Below the pieces are notes generated by a model, which made no database searches, had not been told where the DNA came from, and saw nothing but the letters and a program-made list of their open reading frames with translations. A stretch of 64,000 bases of DNA from Oscillospiraceae bacterium (lineage in GTDB: Bacteria; Bacillota; Clostridia; Oscillospirales; Oscillospiraceae). The stretch spans positions 124,001 through 188,000 of the forward strand of contig WRLE01000002.1 of assembly GCA_009777775.1 (NCBI GenBank), in the 5' to 3' direction. Each line of letters opens with the position of its first letter. Positions within the stretch are counted from its first letter, which is position 1. The position numbers and the translations under genes are program-made. Positions 54,787 to 63,034 of the stretch are shown here, piece after piece.

Positions 54787-55581
54787 TTGAGCATTCTTGA
54801 CGAAATCGTTGCGGCGACAAAGCTAAGGGTACAAAGGGAAAAAGCAGCATCTGATACTGCATTTGCACCTGCCCCTACTTCTGCTCCTATGGCTACAACC
54901 GCTAGTTCCGCATATCCCTTTGAAGCGGCTTTGCGAAAACCTGGTTTTCACTTTATATGCGAAGTAAAAAAAGCTTCCCCTTCAAAGGGGATTATAGCAG
55001 AGGATTATCCATATCTCGAAATCGCCAAAGAATATGAAACAGCAGGAGCGACTGCCATATCAGTACTGACGGAAACAGATTTTTTTCTTGGAAGCCCACA
55101 ACACCTGTCAGAGATTCGCAACATTGTCAACATCCCCTTACTCCGCAAGGATTTCATCATTGACCTCTATCAAGTTGAGCAAGCTGCTCTGATGGGTGCC
55201 GATGCAATCTTGCTAATATGTGCAATCCTCAATCAATCTCAATTAGCCGAGTTTATCGAGACCGCAGATACATATGGCATGTCTTCCTTGGTGGAAGTCC
55301 ATGATGAGTCTGAACTGAAAAACGCACTCCAAGCCAGAGCTCGCATAATCGGAGCAAATAATAGAGACTTGAATACCTTTGAGGTAGACATGGAGAATAG
55401 CATTAAGCTTCGTAAGCTTGCTCCTGATAATGTGCTTTTCGTATCTGAAAGCGGAATCCAAACGCCCGAAGACATAGCAAAATTAAAAGAAAATGGAATT
55501 AATGCTGTCCTCATTGGGGAAACCCTAATGCGAGCCAAAGATAAAAAAGAGGCTTTATCGAAACTAGGTGGCATTATATGA
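54787..55581 (+). CDS. trpC: Indole-3-glycerol-phosphate synthase
   Basis: 264 residues starting at a TTG (54787) with GGAGGG seven bases upstream; the trpD stop is three bases before. Motifs: FICEVKKASPSKGII (phosphate/catalytic Lys), ISVLTETDFFLG, LLRKDFIIDLYQ, IIGANNRDLNTFEV and FVSESGIQ. A short Ala/Pro/Thr-rich insertion (about 20-40) is unlike most TrpC proteins. Overlaps trpF by four bases. Confidence 0.96.
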   Translation: MSILDEIVAATKLRVQREKAASDTAFAPAPTSAPMATTASSAYPFEAALRKPGFHFICEVKKASPSKGIIAEDYPYLEIAKEYETAGATAISVLTETDFFLGSPQHLSEIRNIVNIPLLRKDFIIDLYQVEQAALMGADAILLICAILNQSQLAEFIETADTYGMSSLVEVHDESELKNALQARARIIGANNRDLNTFEVDMENSIKLRKLAPDNVLFVSESGIQTPEDIAKLKENGINAVLIGETLMRAKDKKEALSKLGGII

Positions 55582-56186
55582 GTAAAGTAAAAATTTGCGG
55601 TTTACGCAGTTTTGAAGACATCGCTGCAGTCAATAGTGCCATGCCAGATTATATCGGTTTTGTCTTTGCAGAAAGCCGCCGACGGATAGATTTCGAAACC
55701 GCTACAATGTTGAAAAACCGCCTTGATGGAAATATCAAGGCGGTGGGCGTTTTTGTAAATGAAAATGCAGAGATTATTATTGATTTATGTAATCATGGTG
55801 TGATTGATATGATACAGCTCCATGGCGATGAAGATGGGAAATACATAGAAAACCTGAAAAATAGCTGCTCCTGTCCTGTGATAAAGTCGGTTTCTGTTTA
55901 TGATGCCATTCCCGCTTATCCGAAGAATGCAGATTTTTTGCTCTTTGATACTCTTTCGACACAAAGGGGTGGAAGTGGAGAAGCTTTCCAGCATGAGATT
56001 CTCATCGGCTTTAACGAAAAGCCATACTTCATAGCAGGAGGCTTAACGGTTCATAACATATCACAAGCAATCACCATGCTACAGCCATATGGGGTAGATA
56101 CCAGCAGCGGCGTTGAAACAAATGGATTAAAAGACCCCATCAAAATCCACGATTTTGTAAAAGCAGTTCGTACAAGCACCACATGA
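55578..56186 (+). CDS. trpF: Phosphoribosylanthranilate isomerase
   Basis: 202 residues: VKICGLRSFEDI (catalytic Cys), IGFVFAESRRRI, AVGVFVNEN, IQLHGDE, LLFDTLSTQRGGSGEAF (catalytic Asp) and IAGGLTVHNI. Amadori rearrangement between TrpD and TrpC. ATGA overlap with trpC shows coupled translation. Last gene of the operon; the 60-bp repeat array begins ten bases after its stop. Confidence 0.95.
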   Translation: MSKVKICGLRSFEDIAAVNSAMPDYIGFVFAESRRRIDFETATMLKNRLDGNIKAVGVFVNENAEIIIDLCNHGVIDMIQLHGDEDGKYIENLKNSCSCPVIKSVSVYDAIPAYPKNADFLLFDTLSTQRGGSGEAFQHEILIGFNEKPYFIAGGLTVHNISQAITMLQPYGVDTSSGVETNGLKDPIKIHDFVKAVRTSTT

Positions 56187-56195
56187 ATGCCATTT

Positions 56196-56454
56196 CGTAG
56201 GGCGCGGCATCCCTGACGCGCCGCCCATGTTGCATCGGATACCATGCAGCACCTTCGTAGGGCGCGGCATCCTTGACGCGCCGCCCATGTTGCATCGGAT
56301 ACCATGCGGCACCTTCGTAGGGCGCGGCATCCCTGACGCGCCGCCCATGTTGCATCGGATACCATGCGGCACCTTCGTAGGGCGCGGCATCCCTGACGCG
56401 CCGCTTGTGTTGCACTCGATACCTTGCGGCGCGTCAAGGATGCCGCGCCCTACG
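56196..56454. repeat. Tandem array of four 60-bp units with a palindromic core, closed by an inverted copy
   Basis: Units begin at 56196, 56256, 56316 and 56376, exactly 60 bases apart. Each has the core GGGCGCGGCATCCCTGACGCG followed by a spacer (CATGTTGCATCGGATACC). The spacers are nearly identical between units, unlike CRISPR. The fourth unit's spacer has diverged and leads into an inverted core at 56426-56454, so the ends of the array can pair. No gene; may serve as an operon end. Non-coding sequence up to 56521 adds nothing else. Confidence 0.92.
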
Positions 56455-56521
56455 AAAGCCACATATAATGGAAGAAGTGCTAAATATAGTTAGATTATTA
56501 TAAATAAAAGCGCAAAAGCAC

Positions 56522-56550
56522 TTGTAAATACAATCGCTCGGCGTTATACT
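56522..56550 (+). promoter_or_regulatory. Promoter of the EIIC-like gene
   Basis: TTGTAA, 17 bases, TATACT, followed by AAAGGTGG before the ATG at 56587. Confidence 0.6.
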
Positions 56551-56586
56551 GTCTGGTAATACATTTTTGAAAGGTGGCGCCGAAAT

Positions 56587-57660
56587 ATGTCAATTTCGGG
56601 TTTCATGAAAAAGCAGGGGATAGAAATAACCTGGCAACGAATAGGGCTTGACGCCTTGGGAGCCATGGCACATGGTTTGTTTGCCTCCTTGCTCATCGGA
56701 ACGATTATGAACACTTTGGGTACTCAATTGAGTATTCCCATCCTCAACCGGGTGGGTGGTTTTGCCACATCCGGCGTGGGTGCTGCTATGGCGGTTTCCA
56801 TTGGCTATGCCATGAAAGCACCACCCTTCGTACTCTATTCTCTCGTGGCAGTTGGTCAAGCGGCAAATTCGTTGGGTGGCTCTGGAGGTCCCCTTGCGGT
56901 TTTCGTTGTTGTACTGATTGCGGTTTTTGCTGGAAAACTCGTGTCAAAGACAACTCCCATTGACCTGATAGTTACACCCTTTGTCACCATCGTGGTTGGA
57001 GTCGGAGCTTCAATTATCCTGGCTCCACCCATTGGTCAGTTTGCTTCCGCTTTCGGCTATGCCATAATGTGGGCAACTGATATGCAACCCTTCCTAATGG
57101 GTATTTTGGTATCTGCCATTGTTGGAGTCGTCCTAACCTTACCCATTAGCTCCGCAGCTGTTTGCGCTGCCCTTGGCTTGGTGGGTCTCGCTGGGGGAGC
57201 CGCTCTAGCAGGCTGCTGCGCCCACATGGTTGGGTTCGCCGTGGCTTCCTATAGGGAAAATAAAGTGGGAGGCTTACTTGCCCAAGGCATCGGTACATCA
57301 ATGCTACAGGTTCCAAACCTAATGAAAAAACCCATACTCTGGATACCCGCTGTGATTGCTTCCATAGTCAATGGACCTGTTGCCACTGTTCTTTTCAAAA
57401 TCAAGCAAAATGGTCCTCCCATTTCATCCGGAATGGGAACATCAGGCATGGTCGGTCCTTTAGGTGTTATTTCTGGTTGGTTGGCTCCTTCTGAAGCCGC
57501 CCTCGCTTCCGGTGAAATAGCTATGAGTGCAACAGCCATGGACTGGTTGGGATTGGTTCTCGTCGCCGTTGTAATCCCGGCTGTAGTGGCGCTCATAGTT
57601 TCTGAGTTCATGCGTAATCGAGGCTGGATAAAATTCGGCGATTTGGAAATCGATTGCTGA
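56587..57660 (+). CDS. PTS EIIC-like integral membrane protein
   Basis: 357 residues with about ten hydrophobic helices rich in Gly and Ala. Segments such as GVGAAMAVSIGYAMKAPPFV, GLAGGAALAGCCAHMVGFA and SSGMGTSGMVGPLGVI are characteristic of the Firmicutes membrane family annotated as PTS sugar-transporter IIC (PTS_EIIC_2). There is no EIIA or EIIB domain and no such gene nearby, so phosphotransfer-driven sugar uptake is not certain. Own promoter; separate from the trp operon. Confidence 0.75.
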   Translation: MSISGFMKKQGIEITWQRIGLDALGAMAHGLFASLLIGTIMNTLGTQLSIPILNRVGGFATSGVGAAMAVSIGYAMKAPPFVLYSLVAVGQAANSLGGSGGPLAVFVVVLIAVFAGKLVSKTTPIDLIVTPFVTIVVGVGASIILAPPIGQFASAFGYAIMWATDMQPFLMGILVSAIVGVVLTLPISSAAVCAALGLVGLAGGAALAGCCAHMVGFAVASYRENKVGGLLAQGIGTSMLQVPNLMKKPILWIPAVIASIVNGPVATVLFKIKQNGPPISSGMGTSGMVGPLGVISGWLAPSEAALASGEIAMSATAMDWLGLVLVAVVIPAVVALIVSEFMRNRGWIKFGDLEIDC

Positions 57661-57822
57661 TGATATCCCTCAAATAGCTATCATTACCACCTCAGAGTCG
57701 AAAGTGACTACAACAAGCACCAGAATCATATAACTGCTCTCACACATGAAGTACTTGATAAAGATGACTCAAGGTCTATTGAGAAACGATTTACAAGAAA
57801 CTCTATTGCTTTCAAACAACTC

Positions 57823-57854
57823 AAACGGCATCCCGCTATATTGGGATGCCGTTT
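57823..57854 (+). terminator. Terminator between convergent genes
   Basis: AAACGGCATCCC / GGGATGCCGTTT, 12-bp perfect stem with an 8-base loop and GTGTTTTTTT shortly after on the plus strand. It may serve both the EIIC-like gene and the convergent 5'-nucleotidase gene. Confidence 0.8.
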
Positions 57855-57912
57855 GTCATTGTGTTTTTTTAGCAGACTAGTCTAAATAAGCTTTCAAAGA
57901 TTGTGTTAAGCT

Positions 57913-60147
57913 TTAAGCTGCAGGCTCTAGGTCTTCCTCTTCTTCGTCTTCTATGTCTTCCACTTCTTCTGCTTCATCTTCTGCTTCTTCATCAATCTCT
58001 TCCACATCATCTTCTACGTCTTCCACATCATCGACATCCTCCACAACGCCATCGAAGTTATCATTGGCATAATTAAAGAGGCGGAGAATCGTTGCGATGC
58101 TCTGTTGACGCTCATAAGAAGTCATGGGGCTGAACCTTCCACCGGATACGCCACCCATGATGCCCGCTGCTTGCACTTGGCCAACAGCTTCCACAGCCCA
58201 GGAGTTTACAGTTTCGCTATCTGCGAAATCCATGTCTTCCTTGGGGAGTTCCATATCCAAAGCCGCTGCCAGGCGAGCTAGCATCGTCGCAGCTTGCTGG
58301 CGAGTGAGTGTTCCATCGGGATTAAATGTGAATGCATTGCCGTCTCCCTGGGTAACACCAATTGTAAAGGCTTTGATTGCATAGATATTGTTTGTGTCGT
58401 TGAAAGGATTGGTAGCTGTCGCTATTTCCTTACCGGTGAACAGCTCATAAAGTGTGACTGCAAGCTCGGCAAATTCCGCTCTTGTGGTTGCTTCTGTATA
58501 TTTCCACTTCATATAGAAAGGCACAAGACCAAGGTCAATTGCTTCTCCGATTTCACCAACAGCCCATGCAGCTGGCATATCAACCATAACAATCCTGCCT
58601 TCTATATTAGCATACTCTTGTCCCACTTTTCCATCGAGCATTTCCACAACATATTGCACAAGGGCTTCGTCAAGGGCATTGTAGTATGCGGTCACGCCAT
58701 ATTCTGCTAGCATTGTGTATCCGTCACCGCCGATTTGGGTGAAATCATTTGTTGCCAGAGAATAGACTGCATTTAAGTCAAGGGGCTCATCGCCGACCAT
58801 GACATTTTTCACACGGTTTTCGGTTTCATACAGATGGACTTCAAATGTGACACCTGAAACTTGCGGGAAGCCACCAGATGGTCCTGGAGCTGCTGCTGTG
58901 CCATGCTCTAAAGCTGCCAGCAAATCCGCACCGGAAATATTAATGGTAACAAGCTCATTGCCGAAGGGATATACTCCGTTAAGGGTTTCGTATGTAATAT
59001 CTCCCACCGGAAGAACAGCGCCGCTGGTGTCACGGATACCGCCACCGTTGGTCAGCGCAACATCAGCGCCTGTCACATAACGGAAAGCATCTGTGCAGAG
59101 GTTTCCGAGGTTTGTTTCCTCTGTGCGGTTACCAGGAGCTCTTGCAGCAGTTAGCTCAACTAGTGTAGACGCCACAACTTGCTCCAAGAGAGGTTTTAGC
59201 TCCTCGTTGATTTCATCGATCATCGCAGCAACGTCTGCATCGGGCTCGAGCTCTTCTTCAACATAACCTGCTGTAATAACTCCATCAACGATGGTGACAA
59301 TACCAATGTTTTCTAAATATCTGCCTGTGGATGCAATAACAACATCATTACCGTCTTTATCAGAGACAGTGGAGAATCCTGCATTCTCTATACCTTGAAG
59401 GGTGGAATGGCTATGTCCATCGATTAAGAGGTTAATACCTGTGGTCGCCTCAATCACATCCACTGAACGCCAAGGCACGGATTCGGAATCAATTCCCAGA
59501 TGTCCCAAAGCAATGATATAGTCGCAGTCGAGGGCAATAAGCTCATCGATTTGCGCCTGGACGACTTCGTAAAGATTGTCGCCGCTGAAGCTATATCCAA
59601 TTGTATTGAGTGGGCTGGATTTCGTAGCCGCTTCTGGTGTGGTGATGCCAACTACGCCGATTTTGATGCCCAAATCTTCCGCATCAAACACTGCATAGGG
59701 CTCAAACACGCTAAGACCAGTATCGTCGTCTGTGTAGTTTGAGCTGAGCACTGGGAAGTTCATTTCTTCCGCAAGCTCAAGGAGCCTGGGCGCAGTATAG
59801 TTGAAGTCGTGGTTGCCGGGAGCCATTGCATCATAGCCCACTGCATTCATCAGTTCCACTATAAAGCTACCCTTTGATAGGTTCGCAATTGGCATCCCAT
59901 GGAGCATGTCTCCTGCGTCAAACAATAGCACATACGCTCCAAGGCTCTCGTAATATGCTTTTGCCGCTGCTACTCCAGCAAATCCCGGGCTTTCTGCCGC
60001 TGCAATGCGGCTGTGTACATCGTTTGTGTGCAGGATCACGATTTGCCCTGACATATCTTCATTACTGGCAAGAGTGCCAAAACTGAAGAACGCCAAGCAC
60101 ATGATGAGTGCTAGAAATAGGGCGGTGCTTTTTCTCATAGTTTTCAT
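57913..60147 (-). CDS. S-layer-anchored 5'-nucleotidase / metallophosphatase
   Basis: 744 residues. A signal peptide (about 1-27) is followed by a calcineurin-like metallophosphoesterase domain with metal motifs ILHTNDVHSRI, FDAGDMLHG, PGNHDFNY, IALGHLGID and DGHSHSTL. The 5'-nucleotidase C-terminal domain follows (about 335-510; LTNGGGIRDTSG, NGVYPFGNELV), then three SLH domains (about 525-690) and a very acidic tail of ~45 residues. It releases phosphate and nucleosides from external nucleotides at the cell surface. SLH fusion keeps it on the wall. AAAGGAAAG precedes the ATG. Confidence 0.92.
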   Translation of the reverse strand: MKTMRKSTALFLALIMCLAFFSFGTLASNEDMSGQIVILHTNDVHSRIAAAESPGFAGVAAAKAYYESLGAYVLLFDAGDMLHGMPIANLSKGSFIVELMNAVGYDAMAPGNHDFNYTAPRLLELAEEMNFPVLSSNYTDDDTGLSVFEPYAVFDAEDLGIKIGVVGITTPEAATKSSPLNTIGYSFSGDNLYEVVQAQIDELIALDCDYIIALGHLGIDSESVPWRSVDVIEATTGINLLIDGHSHSTLQGIENAGFSTVSDKDGNDVVIASTGRYLENIGIVTIVDGVITAGYVEEELEPDADVAAMIDEINEELKPLLEQVVASTLVELTAARAPGNRTEETNLGNLCTDAFRYVTGADVALTNGGGIRDTSGAVLPVGDITYETLNGVYPFGNELVTINISGADLLAALEHGTAAAPGPSGGFPQVSGVTFEVHLYETENRVKNVMVGDEPLDLNAVYSLATNDFTQIGGDGYTMLAEYGVTAYYNALDEALVQYVVEMLDGKVGQEYANIEGRIVMVDMPAAWAVGEIGEAIDLGLVPFYMKWKYTEATTRAEFAELAVTLYELFTGKEIATATNPFNDTNNIYAIKAFTIGVTQGDGNAFTFNPDGTLTRQQAATMLARLAAALDMELPKEDMDFADSETVNSWAVEAVGQVQAAGIMGGVSGGRFSPMTSYERQQSIATILRLFNYANDNFDGVVEDVDDVEDVEDDVEEIDEEAEDEAEEVEDIEDEEEEDLEPAA

Positions 60148-60209
60148 AAATTCTTTCCTTTCATGATATTGAGTTGCGCTATTTTTGCCTATTTTTTATG
60201 GCTTTGGAC

Positions 60210-60238
60210 ATTGTAACACTTTGATGCTCATATATCAA
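60210..60238 (-). promoter_or_regulatory. Promoter of the 5'-nucleotidase gene
   Basis: On the minus strand TTGATA, 17 bases, TACAAT, about 65 bases before the ATG at 60147. The rest of the gap to 60411 shows no gene. Confidence 0.6.
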
Positions 60239-60411
60239 TCGTTTCATAGAATTTTTCTGCTATGTAACATAAATATTACATTCGACCGTGTAAGCGTCAA
60301 AGCTACTGGCGAAATATACAAGAATTATAAGGAGATATTACCATTTATCAACATAATTTTCGACATTATTGCTATTAGGCATATACCCACAGGAAACATT
60401 ACATTTTTCTA

Positions 60412-60440
60412 TTGCTTTTTTACCCGATATCGGATATATT
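60412..60440 (+). promoter_or_regulatory. Promoter of the zinc-ribbon membrane protein gene
   Basis: TTGCTT, 17 bases, TATATT. The expected transcription start (about 60447) lies downstream of the in-frame ATG at 60441, which favours the ATG at 60465 as the real start. Confidence 0.5.
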
Positions 60441-60464
60441 ATGAAAAGAGAGGGGTTGAAACTC

Positions 60465-61409
60465 ATGGATGCAAAAACAACTGAATTTGCAAACAAAAAA
60501 TCTTTTACAATCGAGAAAAAATTTATACATGGTATCATGGACGATGTTTATGTCACCATCACGCCCACATCTGGCATGTTGAATATCTATCTCAGCATGT
60601 CTTGCCCAGTTGCAAAAGCCGAAGATGAGATAAAACAAGTCTTCAAACAATATAAGGGCATCAGCGCACCAAATGTGACCCAAAAGGGAGAATCAATAAC
60701 CATCATCGTCAATAGAACGAAAAAATTAATGGAATACGAAACCCTTGATGCGCTCATATCATCTTCCATCACAGCGGCAAAAGAGGCTAATGCCGTTCCC
60801 AATGTGCATTGTGTCAATTGCGGCAAGGAAACCGATGACATCGCCATCTTTAAGGATGTATGCTGCCCAGTTTGCTCTGGCTGCACCAGCGTGATTGAAA
60901 TGGAAAACAGAACATACACAGCATCGCCTATTACGTATTTAACTGGAATTATCGGAGCTCTCCTGGGTGCTTTGATATGCGCCATCCCTTGGATAGTCAT
61001 TTATCACAATGGATGGATACTCAGCATTCTTTCAGCACTCATCGCCCTTGGTGCATATCAAGGCTATAAATTGTTTAAAGGTCCTAGAAAGCGAGGCTAC
61101 GCTTTGTTTACCATATATACTGTATCGATACTGACTGCTGCATCTAGCTTTTTCATATATGTCTATGTATATGCAAGCTATGTATTTGAGACTTTACTCA
61201 CCTTTGATGACTTTAAATTTATCTTATCAAGATACTTCAGCAGCGAAGGAGAAATAAGAAGCTTGCTCATAGCCTTTGCCTTTTCAATAATGGGTATAAT
61301 CGGCATCCACAAGCAAATCGGCGATTACACCCTCCCCAGCAACGCCAGAGTCCTTGGCAAACGCCAAGGAAGCCTACAAATCGGCACCACCGAAGTACCT
61401 GCATTATAA
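60465..61409 (+). CDS. Membrane protein with zinc-ribbon-like motif, hypothetical
   Basis: 314 residues; GAGGGG lies nine bases before the ATG. The soluble N-terminal ~105 residues are followed by a four-cysteine motif (CVNCGKE...CCPVCSGC, about 112-137) like a zinc ribbon. Four or five hydrophobic helices follow (about 155-295; LTGIIGALLGALICAIPWIV; AFSIMGIIGI). No enzyme motif seen. Such proteins are common as uncharacterised envelope proteins in Clostridia. Monocistronic, with its own terminator. Confidence 0.65.
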   Translation: MDAKTTEFANKKSFTIEKKFIHGIMDDVYVTITPTSGMLNIYLSMSCPVAKAEDEIKQVFKQYKGISAPNVTQKGESITIIVNRTKKLMEYETLDALISSSITAAKEANAVPNVHCVNCGKETDDIAIFKDVCCPVCSGCTSVIEMENRTYTASPITYLTGIIGALLGALICAIPWIVIYHNGWILSILSALIALGAYQGYKLFKGPRKRGYALFTIYTVSILTAASSFFIYVYVYASYVFETLLTFDDFKFILSRYFSSEGEIRSLLIAFAFSIMGIIGIHKQIGDYTLPSNARVLGKRQGSLQIGTTEVPAL

Positions 61410-61439
61410 GAACACACCAAATTTCAACTCAATACAACA

Positions 61440-61470
61440 CCCCTGCAATCCATACATCGGTTTGCAGGGG
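61440..61470 (+). terminator. Terminator of the zinc-ribbon membrane protein gene
   Basis: CCCCTGCAA / TTGCAGGGG, 9-bp stem, 13-base loop, followed by TAATTATATTTG. The MITE insertion starts right behind it. Confidence 0.75.
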
Positions 61471-61486
61471 TAATTATATTTGCATG

Positions 61487-61636
61487 GTTACAAGTCACGG
61501 GGTGAAAATCCAGTGTCATTGCGAGGAGCGAAGCGACGTGGCAATCTTAATAAGATGCAATTACGGCATGATAAATTTTTCGCTACACTCTTAAATGACA
61601 CGGTTTGTGCCTACGAAATACCCCGTGACCAGTAAC
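61487..61636. mobile_element. 150-bp MITE with 17-bp terminal inverted repeats
   Basis: Left end GTTACAAGTCACGGGGT (61487-61503) and right end ACCCCGTGACCAGTAAC (61620-61636) are inverted copies with two mismatches. Exact 8-bp direct repeats TTTGCATG flank the element (61479-61486 and 61637-61644), a target-site duplication. No open frame inside, so it needs a transposase elsewhere. Sub-terminal GTGTCATT / AATGACAC also pair. The interior carries the GCGAGGAGCGAAGCGACG motif often seen in dispersed repeats. Confidence 0.85.
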
Positions 61637-61674
61637 TTTGCATGTATTAGTTAATCGCGTACAAGCATTATTAC

Positions 61675-61703
61675 TTGCAATATTCGCACTCTCGTATTAT
61701 AAT
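61675..61703 (+). promoter_or_regulatory. Promoter of the second restriction-modification operon
   Basis: TTGCAA, 17 bases, TATAAT (perfect -10), 29 bases before the HTH gene and 39 bases beyond the end of the MITE. Confidence 0.65.
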
Positions 61704-61731
61704 AGCAAAAACAGCCTATGGAGATTGAGAT

Positions 61732-61944
61732 ATGGATTTAATGACAGTGTCTGAAGCCGCAAAGTTGTGGAACATAACACCTCGTCGAGTGCAAGTTATG
61801 TGTGAAAATGGGCAGATAAAAGGTGCAGAAAAACTGGGTTTCATGTGGACTCTACCTAAGACAGCAAATAAACCAGTGGATGGTCGTACAAAACTAGCCA
61901 AGAATCAAGCCAATATATTGGATGGTGATATAAACAATGTATGA
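61732..61944 (+). CDS. Small helix-turn-helix (excisionase/MerR-like) protein, possible control protein
   Basis: 70 residues: VSEAAKLWNITPRRVQVMCENGQIKGAEKLG followed by FMWTLPKTANKP (read as two parts) is the winged-helix form found in excisionase-type and MerR-like DNA-binding proteins. GGAG precedes the ATG. The 3' end overlaps the methyltransferase start by 8 bases, so the two are coupled. In this place it could act as the controller of the restriction-modification genes, although it is not of the usual XRE-type C-protein family. Confidence 0.7.
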   Translation: MDLMTVSEAAKLWNITPRRVQVMCENGQIKGAEKLGFMWTLPKTANKPVDGRTKLAKNQANILDGDINNV

Positions 61945-63031
61945 TTTAAGTATGCCAGCTACCTTTGATGTTCGTGAGCAATTATCTTTGTTCAATGATC
62001 AGAGTGCGAACCAATCTATTGCAAAAAGACAAACAGATGTGCCATTTGCTTTGCAATTCATTGACTTATTCTGCGGTATAGGTGGGATTAGGCTTGGCTT
62101 GGAGCAGGCTGGTTTTCATTGCACCTTTTCCAGCGATATAAACACCGAATGCCAGCGCACTTATGCAGAAAATTTTGGCGATGTACCCTATGGTGACATA
62201 TACGAAATTGACGCAGCCATCGTACCGAATCATTCAATATTGACAGCAGGCTTCCCCTGTCAACCATTTAGTATATGTGGTAAAATGGGTGGTTTTGAAG
62301 ACACACGCGGAACTCTCTTTTTTGAGATATGCCGCATTATTGAGGCGAAGCAACCGAACGTGGTTCTTTTGGAAAACGTCAAGCACCTCATGTACCATGA
62401 TAAAAAGCGTACATTTGCAACAATTCTGGCAAGCCTAAACGAGCTTGGCTACTACACAGAGTGGAAGGTGTTAAACGCCGCAGAGTATGGTGTACCACAA
62501 AATAGGGAGCGCATTATTATCATCGCTTCGAAAAATAAGCCGTTTGACTTCTCAAAGATAGAAAAGCAACTCCCTAAGCCTGTGTTATTGCCATTTCTCG
62601 ATACTGAAGGAAACTTCGAATATATGAAAGACTCATATACACTAATAGAAAACCCAAAGGTTCAGGAGAAGTCGGGGCTAATCTTTGTTGGACATCGTAA
62701 CAAACCTATTCGTAAGGTGGGAGTGCGACCGGGAACAGAACACTTGTCACGCGTTCATAAGCAACCAAATAGGATATATTCTGCGATGGGTATACACCCA
62801 ACTTTACCATCACAAGAAACATCTGGTCGATTCTGGATACTAACACCTGATAACGAGGTTAGGAAACTGACAATTAACGAATGCTTTCGAATTATGGGAT
62901 TCCCTAATAATTTCAAGCGTCCAAGCTCAATAGGTGAGCAGTACAAGCAAATAGGTAACTCAGTATGTGTCCCAATGATACACGCTGTTGCGAAAGAGAT
63001 AAAAAACCAGTTCTTTGCAGAGGTGGATTAA
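61937..63031 (+). CDS. DNA (cytosine-5-)-methyltransferase, second system
   Basis: 364 residues: motif I FIDLFCGIGGIRLGLEQAGF, IV AGFPCQPFSICG (catalytic Cys), VI LLENVKHLM, VIII GVPQNRERIIIIA, a target-recognition region (about 210-300), IX LTINECFRIMGFP and X YKQIGNSVCVP. The ~35-residue N-terminal extension precedes motif I. It is followed after three bases by a nuclease gene that it should protect against. Different lineage from the two enzymes at 20-23 kb. Confidence 0.93.
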   Translation: MYDLSMPATFDVREQLSLFNDQSANQSIAKRQTDVPFALQFIDLFCGIGGIRLGLEQAGFHCTFSSDINTECQRTYAENFGDVPYGDIYEIDAAIVPNHSILTAGFPCQPFSICGKMGGFEDTRGTLFFEICRIIEAKQPNVVLLENVKHLMYHDKKRTFATILASLNELGYYTEWKVLNAAEYGVPQNRERIIIIASKNKPFDFSKIEKQLPKPVLLPFLDTEGNFEYMKDSYTLIENPKVQEKSGLIFVGHRNKPIRKVGVRPGTEHLSRVHKQPNRIYSAMGIHPTLPSQETSGRFWILTPDNEVRKLTINECFRIMGFPNNFKRPSSIGEQYKQIGNSVCVPMIHAVAKEIKNQFFAEVD

Positions 63032-63034
63032 ATA

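Noticed and set aside
56196-56454. CRISPR array
   Set aside because: The 60-bp period and palindromic core look suggestive, but the sequences between cores are nearly identical rather than unique spacers, and no cas genes are near.
56051-56462. Minus-strand reading frames across the 60-bp repeats encoding a repetitive Arg/Ala-rich peptide
   Set aside because: They arise only because the repeat length is a multiple of three; they overlap trpF, have no ribosome binding site and encode nothing recognisable.
50360-57611. Long reverse-strand frames opposite the trp and EIIC-like genes
   Set aside because: They mirror codon usage of well-identified plus-strand genes and have no ribosome binding sites or family motifs.
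61487-61636. Small RNA or riboswitch upstream of the second restriction-modification operon
   Set aside because: The long inverted ends are better explained by a MITE because exact 8-bp direct repeats flank them.
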